A DNA stretch of 64,000 bases from Nitrobacteraceae bacterium AZCC 1564 (GTDB lineage: Bacteria > Pseudomonadota > Alphaproteobacteria > Rhizobiales > Xanthobacteraceae): positions 496,001 through 560,000 of the forward strand of contig JBAGRR010000001.1 of NCBI GenBank assembly GCA_036924835.1, in the 5' to 3' direction. The notes below the pieces were generated by a model, which did not search any database, had not been told where the DNA came from, and worked only from the letters and a program-made list of their open reading frames with translations. Below are positions 36,824-47,061 of this stretch, piece by piece (position 1 is the stretch's first letter; every line of letters begins with the position of its first letter). The position numbers were made by a program, and so were the translations under genes.

Positions 36824-37920
36824 ATGAATCTCCACAATCCAGACATGCAGCAACCTACAGCGATTGCTCCAAAGGATCAGACATTCCTGTGGTCCGCTTT
36901 CAGCGCCGCCGTAGGCACTGAGCTAAGGCCAGCGCGGACCATTAGGGGCTTCTCCGGACTTGATCACCCCGTCCAAGCCATTTCTGTCGATGATAAGAAC
37001 AAGCGGGTGCTAATTATATCAGCCGAACAAAACGCCAGGGTCGCAGCACTGATGCAAGGCGACGTCCAAGCAACAATGACGGACGTCAAAGTTCTCGTTG
37101 CCAGGCCAATTGTAGTCGATCTCGGCGTGATATCCCGTCAACTCTTCAAGTCGGTCGACGTGCGCGCGTAAATGTAAACGACGTCAAAGCGCATCTTGAG
37201 CGCTTCAATAACATGGACCAAGCCCGCACCCAGCGCTATCTGAACAGGCAACTGACCAAACTCATTAAGCCAGCAATACTTGCCTTCGCTCACGTAACTC
37301 TCCCTGCAATGAATCAAGTCATGGACGTGATTCAGCAAGCTGGGTATCTCGATTGGGCTCAGATCTTCGCGACACTTCAGGAGAATAACACCAACCCCTC
37401 GATATCATTCGAAAGCCTTGTCCAGATCGACAACATGGCAATTGATCGTCAATACGGTGTTTGTCCCGCACCTCTTTACGAGTTCACTCCCGAGGATTGG
37501 GAGCTTTTTCTTCGTGGCGATAAACCTGAAGAGATACGCCAACGGCTCCGCGAGTTGAACATCTATCAGTACTTTTACCCTGCAGCTGATCAGGTCGCTC
37601 TAGGATTGGCTGATAAGGGTATGATCGTCCGTGACGATATCATACAGGCGGTGAATGAATGTAGTTCGATGGGGCATCCGCTCGGCGATACAGAGATTGT
37701 ACCGAAGCTCACCGATATTCCGGAGCTTCTCGATTCGCTTAAGGACCTTGGTTACATTGCAGAGGGAGAGCACGGCGTCGAAGTAGCGCCGACCGGCCAG
37801 ACCACGAGAATGACACTAAAGTTTCGTCCGCGTGAGAGTTTGATATCTAAGCTTATAAATCGTTTCACGGTGAACGCTAACGTGAGTGCCAGTATCAAAG
37901 ACTTCCTGCCACCTCATTAG
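36824..37920 (+). pseudogene. Unrecognised gene split by a frameshift near 37160-37170
   Basis: Two partial frames: 36824-37171 (115 aa, ending LFKSVDVRA) and the frame used from ATG 37213 to 37920 (235 aa). The second frame is also open upstream of its ATG through the first frame's stop, reading VNVNDVKAHLERFNN before MDQARTQRYLNRQL, which is coherent protein sequence. A -1 shift, or a 1-base loss / 2-base gain, within GTGCGCGCGTAAA at 37160-37172 would give one ~363-residue protein. I do not recognise the family; it is soluble, without signal peptide or membrane segment, with an acidic helical middle. By eye it is more AT-rich than its neighbours, suggesting acquired DNA. Either a broken gene, a sequencing error or two genes. 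Confidence 0.6.
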
Positions 37921-38102
37921 AAACACATCCCGTGGCTTCTGTCTTTTTGATCAATAAGATTCGAATTCCCACATTCCGGACTGCAAAAAGCCGCTGAAAT
38001 GCCGGTGACATTTGCGCGAAATCTCGCGTAATCAAATGCTCGAAACTATTGTAAAGCTGTTTCTTCAATAGCGGAACTTTTCAAGTTAGGCCCTACCCCA
38101 TC

Positions 38103-39368
38103 ATGCACCCTCAAGACGGCAAGATCATCGCTCCAATCGATCCCGTTAAGCTGGATCGTCTCGCTGAAGTCGCGATCAAAGTGGGACTTCGGCTACAACC
38201 GGGACAGGATTTGCTGGTAACAGCGCCGACCGCGGCACTGCCGTTTGTGCGAAAAATTGTCGAACATGCCTACAAAGCCGGTGCCGGTCTGGTAACGCCT
38301 TTTTTCTCTGATGATGAGATCACATTGGCACGTTATCGTTTCGGATCGGACATCGGCTTCGATCGGGCCGCCGGCTGGTTATATGAAGGGATGGCCAAAG
38401 CGTTTGCCGGCAACACGGCGAGGCTTGCGATCGTCGGAGACGATCCGATGTTACTTTCGGGGCAAGACGCCGCCAATGTTGCGCGCGCCAGCAAAGCCAA
38501 TTCAATGGCCTACAAGCCTGCTCTGGAGAAAATTGTCGGCTTCGACATCAATTGGAGCATTGTCGCTTATCCCAGTGCGCCATGGGCGAAGCAGGTTTTT
38601 CCCAACGAGAGCGAAGAGGTAGCGCTGGCCAAACTCGCTGAGGCGATTTTTATTGCTTCGCGGGTCGATAACGACGACGCCGTCGCATCCTGGGAAAAGC
38701 ATAACGCCGGGCTTCGCGAACGGACCGAATGGCTCAATGGTCAGCGCTTCGACTCTCTTCATTATACGGGCCCCGGCACAAATCTGATGATTGGCCTTGC
38801 TGACGGCCACCAATGGCAGGGCGGCGCTTCGACTGCCAAGAACGGCATCATTTGCAATGCGAACATTCCCACCGAAGAGGTCTTTACGACGCCCCATGCG
38901 CGGCGGGTTGTCGGCCATGTCGTAAGCTCCAAGCCCCTTTCTTATCAGGGCACGTTGATCGACAATATCGTCGTTCAATTCGAAGATGGGCGCATCGTAG
39001 ATGCTAAAGCATCGCGGGGCGCGGAAGTTCTGAATAAGGTGCTTGATACCGACGAAGGCGCACGGCGCCTAGGCGAAGTGGCATTGGTACCGCACTCGTC
39101 GCCGATCTCGAAAAGTGGATTATTGTTCTTCAATACTCTGTTCGACGAGAATGCCGCTTCTCACATCGCGCTCGGTCAGTGCTATTCGAAGTGTTTTATC
39201 AATGGCGACAAACTGTCCCCCGAACAGATCGCCGCGCAAGGCGGCAACAAGAGCTTGATACACATCGACTGGATGATCGGCACAAACGAGACCGATATCG
39301 ACGGCGTTTTTGCTGATGGGCGTCGGGTCCCAGTGTTCCGCAAGGGCGAATGGGCTACAGGTATATAG
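38103..39368 (+). CDS. M29-family aminopeptidase
   Basis: 421-aa metallo-aminopeptidase (thermophilic aminopeptidase T/AmpS family), a cytosolic two-metal exopeptidase that removes N-terminal residues. The family pattern is seen in LAEVAIKVGLRLQPGQDLLV, FFSDDEITLARY, the Asn/Gly-rich NLMIGLADGHQWQGGAS, NIPTEEVFTTPHARRVVGHV with metal-ligand Glu and His, RLGEVALVPHSSPIS, FNTLFDENAASHIALGQCYS and the C-terminal DWMIGTNETDIDG. All candidate ligand segments are intact. Single-gene transcription unit with a terminator downstream. Confidence 0.94.
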   Translation: MHPQDGKIIAPIDPVKLDRLAEVAIKVGLRLQPGQDLLVTAPTAALPFVRKIVEHAYKAGAGLVTPFFSDDEITLARYRFGSDIGFDRAAGWLYEGMAKAFAGNTARLAIVGDDPMLLSGQDAANVARASKANSMAYKPALEKIVGFDINWSIVAYPSAPWAKQVFPNESEEVALAKLAEAIFIASRVDNDDAVASWEKHNAGLRERTEWLNGQRFDSLHYTGPGTNLMIGLADGHQWQGGASTAKNGIICNANIPTEEVFTTPHARRVVGHVVSSKPLSYQGTLIDNIVVQFEDGRIVDAKASRGAEVLNKVLDTDEGARRLGEVALVPHSSPISKSGLLFFNTLFDENAASHIALGQCYSKCFINGDKLSPEQIAAQGGNKSLIHIDWMIGTNETDIDGVFADGRRVPVFRKGEWATGI

Positions 39369-39460
39369 CCAACTCCAAAGCATCATTACGATGCTGGCGG
39401 GATGATGTGTTATTCGAGAGCTTGTAGTGCAGCCCCGGTTATTGCGGGCCCGCTCATCGA

Positions 39461-39487
39461 AAACCCCGCCGGAGTCGGCGGGGTTTT
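39461..39487 (+). terminator. Intrinsic terminator after the M29 aminopeptidase gene
   Basis: AAACCCCGCCG, loop GAGT, CGGCGGGGTTTT. Strong GC stem with a T tract. Confidence 0.92.
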
Positions 39488-39596
39488 AGTTCAATGATCG
39501 GATACGTTTAGTTCAACGCTAGCGCCGTAGTTCTAGTCACACCCGCAGTGTATTGGCTGGGGTGGCATTCCAGGCACAACAAGGCTGACCATCCCC

Positions 39597-40436
39597 GTGT
39601 CTTCGTCGCCCCCTGAAAAGCCTGGTATCCGCGAAAAAAGGGTCCGACAAAGATGGCGGGCGCCGCTTCGTTCCGCTCGCCGCTGGCGAGGCCTTAGCTG
39701 GGCGCGATTAAAACTGGCCACTGTCCCCACGGCACTTCGGATCGTTTTAATCGTAGCGACGATCGTCACGGCAGCACCGCTTTTAAACGTCGCTTATCAG
39801 GTGGTCCGCAAGCCGACCGAGCTGCTCTTTTTCGTCGGCGGGGCTCTCGACAAAGTGCCAAGCGAAACTTGGCAGCAGTACGGGCCCCTCTTCCGCAAAT
39901 ATTCTACCGACACCATCACGCCCGAGCTGCTCGCTGCCCTGGCGCAGATCGAGAGCACAGGCAATCCGGCGGCGCGCACCTATTGGCGGTGGCGGCTGAC
40001 TTGGAATCCTTTCGGGCTGTACAAGCCAGCGTCGAGCGCCGTTGGCCTGTATCAGATGACCGATGCAGCCTACGCCGAGGCGAGCCGTTATTGCGTTCGT
40101 CGGCACGCTGTCGTGGATACCGACTGCTGGTTCAACAGCCTCTATATCCGCGGATTGCCAAGCCATGCCATCGAGCTCGCGGCGGTGTACCTGCACCGCA
40201 ATGTCAAAGCGGTTCTCGCCTACGCACCGGACATGACTGCGAGCCCGCAGCAGAAGCAGGATCTTGCCGCGTTCATCCATCTCTGCGGCGCCAGGCCGGC
40301 CCGAGCCTTCGCGCGCCGCGGCTTCCACGTGATCGCTAGCGAGCGCTGCGGCGATCACCTCGTCACGACCTACCTCACCAAGGTCAATGGGATGAAGCGA
40401 CAGTTTTTGCGCCTTGCGGCCAACAAACAGAATTAG
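39597..40436 (+). CDS. Lytic transglycosylase-like (SLT domain) membrane protein
   Basis: 279 aa, GTG start at 39597. An Arg-rich cytosolic N-terminus is followed by one membrane segment (TALRIVLIVATIVTAAPLLN, ~46-66) and a periplasmic lysozyme-like domain. The catalytic Glu119 lies in LLAALAQIESTGNP, the family's E-S motif, with the downstream AVGLYQMTDAAYAEA matching GLMQ-type substrate-binding motifs. Four Cys (CVRRHAV, DCWFN, LCGARP, ERCGDH) may form disulfides. It likely cleaves peptidoglycan glycan strands to anhydro-muropeptides. The specific SLT subfamily is uncertain. Stand-alone gene after a terminator. Confidence 0.82.
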   Translation: MSSSPPEKPGIREKRVRQRWRAPLRSARRWRGLSWARLKLATVPTALRIVLIVATIVTAAPLLNVAYQVVRKPTELLFFVGGALDKVPSETWQQYGPLFRKYSTDTITPELLAALAQIESTGNPAARTYWRWRLTWNPFGLYKPASSAVGLYQMTDAAYAEASRYCVRRHAVVDTDCWFNSLYIRGLPSHAIELAAVYLHRNVKAVLAYAPDMTASPQQKQDLAAFIHLCGARPARAFARRGFHVIASERCGDHLVTTYLTKVNGMKRQFLRLAANKQN

Positions 40437-40573
40437 GCGGCCAACACTCAGGCGCCCCATCCGTTGTGACTCTCAAGTCAAAACATAAAGGAGGCACAAA
40501 GAGCCGATTGATATCTTCGAAACGGCTCGTTTGAATACAATCGATCGAGACGAAAAATACGCTTGGCTACCAG

Positions 40574-42347
40574 CTACCGCCCCGCCAACAGGTCCAGAGC
40601 GTTGAACTTGTAGGAGCTTTGTACCAACAGGCCGACCTGCTCGGTCGCGGCCCGGGCCGGTGCTGTCGGCGTGCAGGGCGTGGTCCCGGGATTGTAGGAA
40701 CAGAACTGAGCTTGTGTCGTCCACATCGCCCAATATCGGCCACCGACGCCGATACTGAACCGGTCGGTCAACGCATAGGAGAGCATGGCTTCGAGCTGCA
40801 CGCCCGCGCCATGTCCGGATTGAGGAAACAGTCCGGAGAGGACACCAGTGTTGCCTGCGAAATGATTGTCTTCGCCGTTGAACTTCACGTAAGGCAGATA
40901 GGCGGCCTCTCCCGCCACCTTCAGGCGATCAGTCAACATGTATTCACCAGCGATGCCGAGACGCATTGACCGCCACTCGGCCCTCTGCGTGATGATCGCA
41001 GCCCCGGTTGTCGGGACCGGTTGAAAGGACGGATTGCCCGGTGCGCATGGAGCGCCGGGATTCATCGGGCTCGCGGTCTGGACGCAGCCGAAGGCGCCCA
41101 TCTTTTCGCGAAAATAATTGTAGCCGACAAACGTGCCGAATTTGTAATCCGCACCCCGAAGCCACGAGTGACCGATGTCTATGGTTGCGTAGCCGACGTT
41201 GCCGTCGACCTTGGCGTGCCGAGTATTTGTATAGGATATGGATGGGCTGGCGGGGACCATCGTCAATCCCCCAATCCTCGTCATTCATGTGGCCGTTCAC
41301 GGTCGCGCCGCCGCCAATGAATCCTTTGACGAACATGCCCCAGGGACTGTCAATGCGGCCGAACAGTTCACCGGCGTGAGTTGTTCGATCATCATAGGTC
41401 AGCCGCGATTGTACGAGGCCGCCGACTGCACCGGCATTGTCCCATTGCAATCGATCGGAGCTGTACCAGTAGCGCGTACCGCCCTCAATTTCCCAGCCCG
41501 CAGTCCGGGCGGCAGCGTGCAGAGGCGCCTTCACGGGAAGAGCGGGTGATACCACGTTGCCCCAGCCTGCCATTGGATCCTCGCCCCATCGATAGTTAAG
41601 CCCTACCTTGGCCAGATGGATGTGTTGCGTGGCGCTCGACACGTTGCCAGGAATGGGCGTTGCCGCGCCACCTGAGGTCACTGTCTGCGAGGCGGGAGTT
41701 GCTATGTTCACATCGCCGAACTGCGCATAATTGTATTCCAGCATTAACGACCATGCTGGCGTCAGCGCACGTTCCACGCCCGCGCCAGCAGTCCAACCCC
41801 ATTTTGTCTGGTCGGCAGTTGTCGAGATCGTGGCCCCGCTATTGAACTGATTGTTGCTCGTTATATCGATCGTGTCGCGTGTCCAGGCCGCACCGCCTTT
41901 TGCGTATAACAAAGTGCGATGGTCTGAACCGACCATGTAACCGACGCGGCCTGTGAGAGTGCCGAGCGCGTGAGGACGGACACGGCAATTTGCCGAAATG
42001 AAAATCCCGGAAAATGCGAAGCAGGTGAACGTACCATCGGAATCGAGCGCGCTGATGTCGGCTTCGACCCCGAGCACCCAGGGTGACGCGCCTTGCTGCC
42101 AATTGTACCCGATCTGACCGCCGAAAAGATAACCAGGGGTTCGCACGGTATCGCCAAAAATTGACGGGCCGAACGGATCGGAGAAGTTTGTTCTGCCCCA
42201 CATGGCTCCGGCATGTGCGCCGATATAGAGGCCCGTCCAACCCCAGCCAGAAGAGAGCGGTTGCTGCGCTTTGACCGTGAGGTCCGCCGCCGACAAAGGG
42301 CTAGCAGCCATCATGAGTGCAAACGGGACAAGCAACAGCTCTTTCAT
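40574..42347 (-). pseudogene. Outer-membrane beta-barrel protein (Omp25/Omp31-like), frameshifted
   Basis: Reads as one ~590-residue gene starting at ATG 42347 (MKELLLVPFALMMAASPLSA, signal peptide, ribosome-binding site CGGAGTG) and ending at 40574. The first frame gives a surface-antigen-type barrel (GWTGLYIGAHAGAMWGRTNF, KVGLNYRWGEDP) and starts a second barrel. After GHMNDEDWG it loses similarity, while the +1 frame carries on with LTMVPASPSISYTNTRHAKV to a barrel end at SSYKFNALDLL. The break is at a run of five C on the plus strand (41268-41272); one base fewer restores the frame. So the gene is disabled, phase-variable or mis-sequenced. The two-barrel layout is itself uncommon: the first half resembles Omp25/Omp31, the second an omptin- or OmpW-like domain of unknown family. 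Confidence 0.8.
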
Positions 42348-42543
42348 GATCACTCCGCGATGATTCTCCGAAGCAATCATCGATAGCAGCGCGATTCTGG
42401 ATCGCCAATCGCGTTTCGGCACGCCTGTGTGTCGATAAGTCCGATGTAGGAGCGGTATGGAGAAACAATATTGGTGTGTGCCCCTGCTTCTCCAGCGGTG
42501 GACTAGAGAGAGCCCGCGCGACGACCCCACTCGCATATGGCGC

Positions 42544-42636
42544 TTAGACCGCATGCTCACTCCGCTTCTTTCGTCCTCCACCGAAGCGCTTCTTGGCCGC
42601 CTCGCGCATGCGCTGGAAGATAACATAGAGCACCAA
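42544..42636 (-). pseudogene. Remnant of an RND efflux permease C-terminus
   Basis: The minus strand encodes [20 protein letters not shown], then RKKRSEHAV and a TAA stop, nearly the same as the end of the full RND permease at 52274-55423 ([19 protein letters not shown], then RKKRAEHAA). The similarity stops abruptly upstream of Pro-Leu-Val. It is a ~93-bp fragment of a second permease gene or a duplicated end of the existing one. Confidence 0.85.
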
Positions 42637-42767
42637 CGGGGCCTTTTGTTTGGCGCTGAGGCGAATTATGCAGGCGCTGGCGACCGCAACTTTGCCGCGT
42701 CCGCCAGCGCCCTGCATCACCGTCGGCGCCGGACCACGCGCACCACGATGCACTCCCGCGAGAACGA

Positions 42768-43997
42768 TTATTCCGGCACGACCAGAGCCTTGGTCTTGCG
42801 CAGCGCGCTGATCACCTGCGGATCGAGCTTCAGATGCGCCTGCACCAGTTCCGGCGGAGTTGCTGCCATCCAGGTGTCGAGAGAGAAGTCGACAAAGCGA
42901 TCGCTCTTGAACGTTTCGAGGAATCTGAACGGGGTCGAGCCGGTGTTCTCAAGGTAGTGGCCCATCGCGACCGGCACGTAACCGACATCGCCGGCCCGCA
43001 GATCGAATGTGCGCGCCTGCCCCTGGCCGGCAAACACGCCCAACCGTGCCTGCCCCTCGATGACGTAGAGCCACTCGTCTCCATTGGGATGCCAGTGCAG
43101 TTCGCGCAATCCACCGGGATTGACTTCGACCAGTGCCGCGGCGGTCGTGGTGTTGATCGGGAACAAACGGGAATCGTTGATCCGCACCGTTCCGCTCTTC
43201 GTCTGGATCGGCACCTGTTCCATCAGCCGCCACGTGTAGCTCGTCTCCGCCGCCTTCGCGCCCGGAATGCCTTCAGAGTTGAGCGACCCCGGCAACGGAG
43301 CCTGGAAAATATAGCGCTCGCTTTCATCCGGTGTGTGGCCGAACAGGGAGGCGGGCATTCCGAAATTCTTGCCCAGCACATCGGTCGGTACGCGCTTGAA
43401 CCAATCGTTGAGCAGGAAGGTGTTGTCTTCGTCGAAATCGCCGTCGTCAAAAACGAGAAGGAATTCGCAGCCATCGGGACCGAGGCCCTGGATCGAGTGC
43501 GGGGTTCCGCCCGGAAAGAACCAAAGGTCGCCGACACCGACGTCATCGACAAAATAACGCCCCTCGGAATCGACGGCCGTAACGCGAGCCTTGCCATAAA
43601 GCATGTAGGCCCATTCTGATGCCTTGTGCCAATGCAACTCACGCACGCCGCCGGCGTTCAGGCGCATGTTCACTCCGGCAATGGACTTGGCAACGGCCAG
43701 CTCACGCTGCGTAACCTGACGGGTCCAGCCGCCCGGCTCGAGCCGCATATGAGCATCGGAAAACGAGAAGCGCAGATTTGGCAAGGTGCCGTGATCGGTC
43801 GAGGGCGGTACCAACAGATCCGGGTTCTGCTGATCCCGCATCAGATTGCGCGGGCCGGGATCGGTGCCGCCGTGACCCGGCCGCTGTGGCTGAGGAATCG
43901 CACCGCCGGCGGTTTGCGCGTGCGCGAGAGCAGTGCTCGTGAGAAGCCCCCCGGCAGCGGCTGCTGCCAACATATGTCGACGGGAAATAGTATCCAT
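42768..43997 (-). CDS. oxdC: Bicupin oxalate decarboxylase, Tat-exported
   Basis: Manganese enzyme that converts oxalate to formate and CO2; 409 aa from ATG 43997, after GGACACGGAG. A twin-arginine signal (SRRHMLAAAAAGGLLTSTAL, cleavage near AHAQ) exports the folded, metal-loaded enzyme. Two cupin domains carry matching Mn motifs, ELHWHKASEWAYMLYG and ELHWHPNGDEWLYVIEG. The lid after the first cupin reads FDEDNTF, aligned to the SENST lid of B. subtilis OxdC, so the catalytic Glu is kept and decarboxylase rather than oxidase activity is expected (inference). Monocistronic; the RND remnant lies just downstream. Confidence 0.92.
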   Translation of the reverse strand: MDTISRRHMLAAAAAGGLLTSTALAHAQTAGGAIPQPQRPGHGGTDPGPRNLMRDQQNPDLLVPPSTDHGTLPNLRFSFSDAHMRLEPGGWTRQVTQRELAVAKSIAGVNMRLNAGGVRELHWHKASEWAYMLYGKARVTAVDSEGRYFVDDVGVGDLWFFPGGTPHSIQGLGPDGCEFLLVFDDGDFDEDNTFLLNDWFKRVPTDVLGKNFGMPASLFGHTPDESERYIFQAPLPGSLNSEGIPGAKAAETSYTWRLMEQVPIQTKSGTVRINDSRLFPINTTTAAALVEVNPGGLRELHWHPNGDEWLYVIEGQARLGVFAGQGQARTFDLRAGDVGYVPVAMGHYLENTGSTPFRFLETFKSDRFVDFSLDTWMAATPPELVQAHLKLDPQVISALRKTKALVVPE

Positions 43998-44619
43998 GCT
44001 CCGTGTCCCATGTTCGAGGTTACGAATGCTGCTGGCGCACGGCACCCGCGACCGAGATCTCCGAGCATCGTCCGACAGAAGCGGTTTTCACGCGGTAGAT
44101 GCAGAACGCGATGCGCGACTGCGAACAACGAGTTGGGATTACCCCGCTGTCGGCGCAATTGAAGAGATCGCAGGAGCACCGTGCAGCAGCTTCATGCGCC
44201 GTCGGCGCGACGTCGAGGCGGATGAGAGGCAAGATTACAAATTGTCGCCATCTCACGGACCGCATTGTTTATTCCCGCTACGTCAAGATCGCGATGTCGC
44301 ATCAACTGTTGATGTTTGATCGCTTCGCGATGCGGCGGCTCATAGCGAGGTGAACGAAATCGTTACCTTCCGAGGAATAGGAGTCACGGCGGCGTGAGAT
44401 CCTCGCGCGTGTTGATTCTGATCACGCGCGGCGCACTCTATGAGTATTCAGCAACCGCCAGATGATGCTTAACTGTCCCGCAAGGACAACGCATCGTGAG
44501 TCTCTCCGCAACCGTGTTGCGTACTCAATAAATGGCGAGTCGAGGAGAACACCAAGCCGGCAAGTGAACGAGGTGTTCGGACTCGGTTAGCGATCGCCCT
44601 TTTTTGACGGCATCCTCGC
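43998..44619. other. Gap between oxdC and ahpF, no gene recognised
   Basis: 622 bases including the oxdC promoter region and the 3' end of the ahpCF unit. One GC-rich hairpin is visible, CGCGCGTG ... CACGCGCG at 44404-44430, without a T tract. Reading frames here have no protein features. Confidence 0.4.
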
Positions 44620-46203
44620 TTATTGCGCGGCTTCAAGCACCCCTACCGGAGCTGTCCTGATCAGATAATCGAACGCCGAGAGCGACGCCTTGGCGCCCTC
44701 TCCCATGGCGACGATGATCTGCTTATAGGGTACCGTCGTGGCATCGCCGGCGGCGAACACGCCGGGGATCGTCGTTTGGCCCTTCGCATCGATCTCGATC
44801 TCACCACTGGTGTTCATCGCGACCGTTCCTTTCAGCCAATCGGTATTTGGCACGAGGCCGATCTGGACAAACACACCATCGAGATCCAGACGATGAGGAC
44901 CGTTGTTGTCTCGTTTTATATAGGACAGACCCGTGACCTTCTGGCCATTGCCATGAATTTCCGACGTCCGGGCCGAGGTGACGACCGTTACGTTGTGCAG
45001 CGAGTAGAGCTTGTTCTGCAGCACGGCGTCGGCGCGCAGGTTGGTATCGAACTCGATCAGGGTGACGTGTGAGACGATGCCTGCCAGATCGATTGCGGCT
45101 TCCACGCCGGAATTACCGCCACCCACGACGGCCACGCGTTTGCCCTTGAACAGAGGACCGTCGCAATGTGGGCAATAGGCCACGCCCTTGTTGCGATACT
45201 CGTCTTCACCGGGAACGTTCAACTGTCGCCACCGGGCGCCGGTTGACAGAATGATGGTGCGCGACGTCAGTGCCGCGCCGCTCGCCAGTTCAACCTGTAT
45301 CAAACCATCAGGGTCAGTAGACGGGACCAGACGAACGGCGGTCTGCATGCCGATGATATCGACATCATGGGACTTTACCTGCTGCTCCAGAGTCGCAGCG
45401 AGCTTCGGCCCTTCGGTGTGCGGGACCGAGATCAGATTCTCGATCGTCATGGTGTCCAGCACTTGCCCGCCCAGCCGCTCGGCGATCATGCCGGTGCGGA
45501 TTCCCTTGCGCGCGGCATAGACGGCAGCCGCGGCGGCCGCAGGCCCGCCACCGACGACGAGCACATCGAATGGGGCCTTGTCGGCGATCTTCTGCGCGGC
45601 GCGCTCAATGCTGCGTGTGTCGAGCTTCGCCACGATCTCTTCGAGGCTCATACGCCCCTGCGCGAAGGGCTCGCCGTTGAGAAAGACCGAGGGAACGGCC
45701 ATGACCTGACGCTTCTCGACTTCGTCCTGGAAAAGCGCGCCGTCGATGGCGACGTGCTTGATCTTCGGATTCAGCACGCTCATGACATTGAACGCCTGCA
45801 CGACGTCAGGGCAGTTCTGGCACGAGAGGGAAAAGTAGGTCTCGAAACTGTAGTCGCCATCGAGGTCCTTGATCGTCTCGATGAGTTCGGGCGCCTCCTT
45901 GGGCGGATGACCGCCGACCTGCAGCAACGCCAGAATCAGCGAATTGAATTCGTGCCCCATTGGCAGGCCAGCAAAGCGCACGCTGATGTCCGTTCCGGTC
46001 CGGCGGATGGAAAAGGATGGCGTGCGGACATCATTCTGATTGGGGGCCAGCGTGATCTTGTCAGAAAGGGATGCGATTTCCTCCAGCAGACTGCGCAATT
46101 CGGCGGACTTAGCGTCATCGTTAAGAGAGGGAACGAGTTCGATTGGCCGCGTGATCCGTTCGAAATAGGACCGGACCTGATTTTTCAACGATGCGTCCAA
46201 CAT
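44620..46203 (-). CDS. ahpF: Alkyl hydroperoxide reductase subunit F
   Basis: 527-aa flavoprotein that passes electrons from NADH to AhpC. The N-terminal half is a double thioredoxin-like domain with the redox pair CQNC in [14 protein letters not shown]. The C-terminal half is thioredoxin-reductase-like: FAD-binding [23 protein letters not shown]-binding [19 protein letters not shown], the redox pair CPHC in [11 protein letters not shown], and [20 protein letters not shown]. Full length. Downstream of ahpC on the same strand; two hairpins in the 145-bp gap may adjust its level relative to AhpC. Confidence 0.97.
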   Translation of the reverse strand: MLDASLKNQVRSYFERITRPIELVPSLNDDAKSAELRSLLEEIASLSDKITLAPNQNDVRTPSFSIRRTGTDISVRFAGLPMGHEFNSLILALLQVGGHPPKEAPELIETIKDLDGDYSFETYFSLSCQNCPDVVQAFNVMSVLNPKIKHVAIDGALFQDEVEKRQVMAVPSVFLNGEPFAQGRMSLEEIVAKLDTRSIERAAQKIADKAPFDVLVVGGGPAAAAAAVYAARKGIRTGMIAERLGGQVLDTMTIENLISVPHTEGPKLAATLEQQVKSHDVDIIGMQTAVRLVPSTDPDGLIQVELASGAALTSRTIILSTGARWRQLNVPGEDEYRNKGVAYCPHCDGPLFKGKRVAVVGGGNSGVEAAIDLAGIVSHVTLIEFDTNLRADAVLQNKLYSLHNVTVVTSARTSEIHGNGQKVTGLSYIKRDNNGPHRLDLDGVFVQIGLVPNTDWLKGTVAMNTSGEIEIDAKGQTTIPGVFAAGDATTVPYKQIIVAMGEGAKASLSAFDYLIRTAPVGVLEAAQ

Positions 46204-46261
46204 AAGGCAGCTCCAGAGAAAGCTTTCGCGTCATTCCGACGGATGAACAGTTCAAGAAAGA

Positions 46262-46310
46262 CGCGGCACACGTGCCGCGCTTGGTCAGGCCGGCTGGGAA
46301 GCCGGCCTGA
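46262..46310 (-). promoter_or_regulatory. Two hairpins between ahpC and ahpF
   Basis: CGCGGCACACGTGCCGCG (46262-46279), a near-perfect palindrome, and TCAGGCCGGCT-GGGA-AGCCGGCCTGA (46285-46310). On the minus strand they follow ahpC without a T tract, so partial termination or protection of the ahpC 3' end is plausible; on the plus strand the second is followed by GTTTTT. Confidence 0.65.
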
Positions 46311-46348
46311 GTTTTTGTATGGATAGAGACGCGGGAGATTCAGGTGGA

Positions 46349-46912
46349 TTAGATCTTGCCGACGAGTTCCAGCGACGGAGCAAGCGTCTGCTCGCCTTCC
46401 TCCCACTTGGCCGGGCAAACCTCTCCCGGATGCGCCGCCACGTATTGGGCCGCCTTGATCTTCCGGAGAAGTTCCCGCGCATCGCGGCCGATGCCGCCAG
46501 CGGTGATCTCGACGATCTGAATCTTGCCCTGAGGGTCCACGACAAACGTGCCACGATCGGCTAGGCCAGCTTCCTCGATCAGGACTTCAAAGTTGCGGCT
46601 GATCGTGCCGGTTGGATCGCCCACCATCGGGTATTGGATCTTCCCGATTGCCGGCGAGGTGTCGTGCCAGGCCTTGTGGGAGAAGTGCGTATCGGTGGAG
46701 ACACTATAGATCTCGACACCCAGCTTCTTGAATGCGGCGTAGTTATCCGCCAGATCCTCAAGCTCCGTCGGACAGACGAATGTGAAATCAGCGGGATAGA
46801 AGAAGACCACCGACCATTTGCCCTTGAGGGTTGCGTCAGTCACCTCGAAGAACTTGCCGTTCTGATAAGCCGTTGCTTTAAAAGGCTTAATTTCCGTATC
46901 AATCAAAGACAT
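46349..46912 (-). CDS. ahpC: Alkyl hydroperoxide reductase subunit C (typical 2-Cys peroxiredoxin)
   Basis: 187-aa peroxidase that reduces H2O2 and organic peroxides with electrons from AhpF. ATG 46912 is chosen for the ribosome-binding site AAGGAAAACGGT and the classic [16 protein letters not shown] start; the frame is open upstream but not homologous. Peroxidatic Cys in [17 protein letters not shown] (about residue 47) and resolving Cys in [11 protein letters not shown] (about 166) are both present, as are GGIG and the C-terminal YF-like tail region typical of peroxide-sensitive enzymes. Divergent from oxyR. Confidence 0.97.
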   Translation of the reverse strand: MSLIDTEIKPFKATAYQNGKFFEVTDATLKGKWSVVFFYPADFTFVCPTELEDLADNYAAFKKLGVEIYSVSTDTHFSHKAWHDTSPAIGKIQYPMVGDPTGTISRNFEVLIEEAGLADRGTFVVDPQGKIQIVEITAGGIGRDARELLRKIKAAQYVAAHPGEVCPAKWEEGEQTLAPSLELVGKI

Positions 46913-47046
46913 ACCGTTTTCCTTCTGCACCGGCGAGGTGACCGCGACGGTCACGCTTGGACTTTTCGCAAGTGCGTTTCGCGCATGCGAAACACTGTTT
47001 AGACGTGCAGAATAATCGGCAGAAGTAGGAAATTTCCATTGCAGTG

Positions 47047-47061
47047 ATCGAAAACTTCGAT
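47047..47061 (+). promoter_or_regulatory. Candidate OxyR operator
   Basis: ATCGAA-AAC-TTCGAT, a perfect 6-bp dyad that also meets the LysR-type T-N11-A rule, lies 14-28 bp upstream of the oxyR start in the ahpC-oxyR gap. Position fits autoregulation of oxyR and control of ahpC. Not tested against other sites. Confidence 0.5.

Noticed and set aside
37160-37172. Programmed -1 frameshift in the split gene
   Set aside because: No X-XXY-YYZ slippery heptamer at the junction and no clear downstream pseudoknot; a simple indel is more likely.
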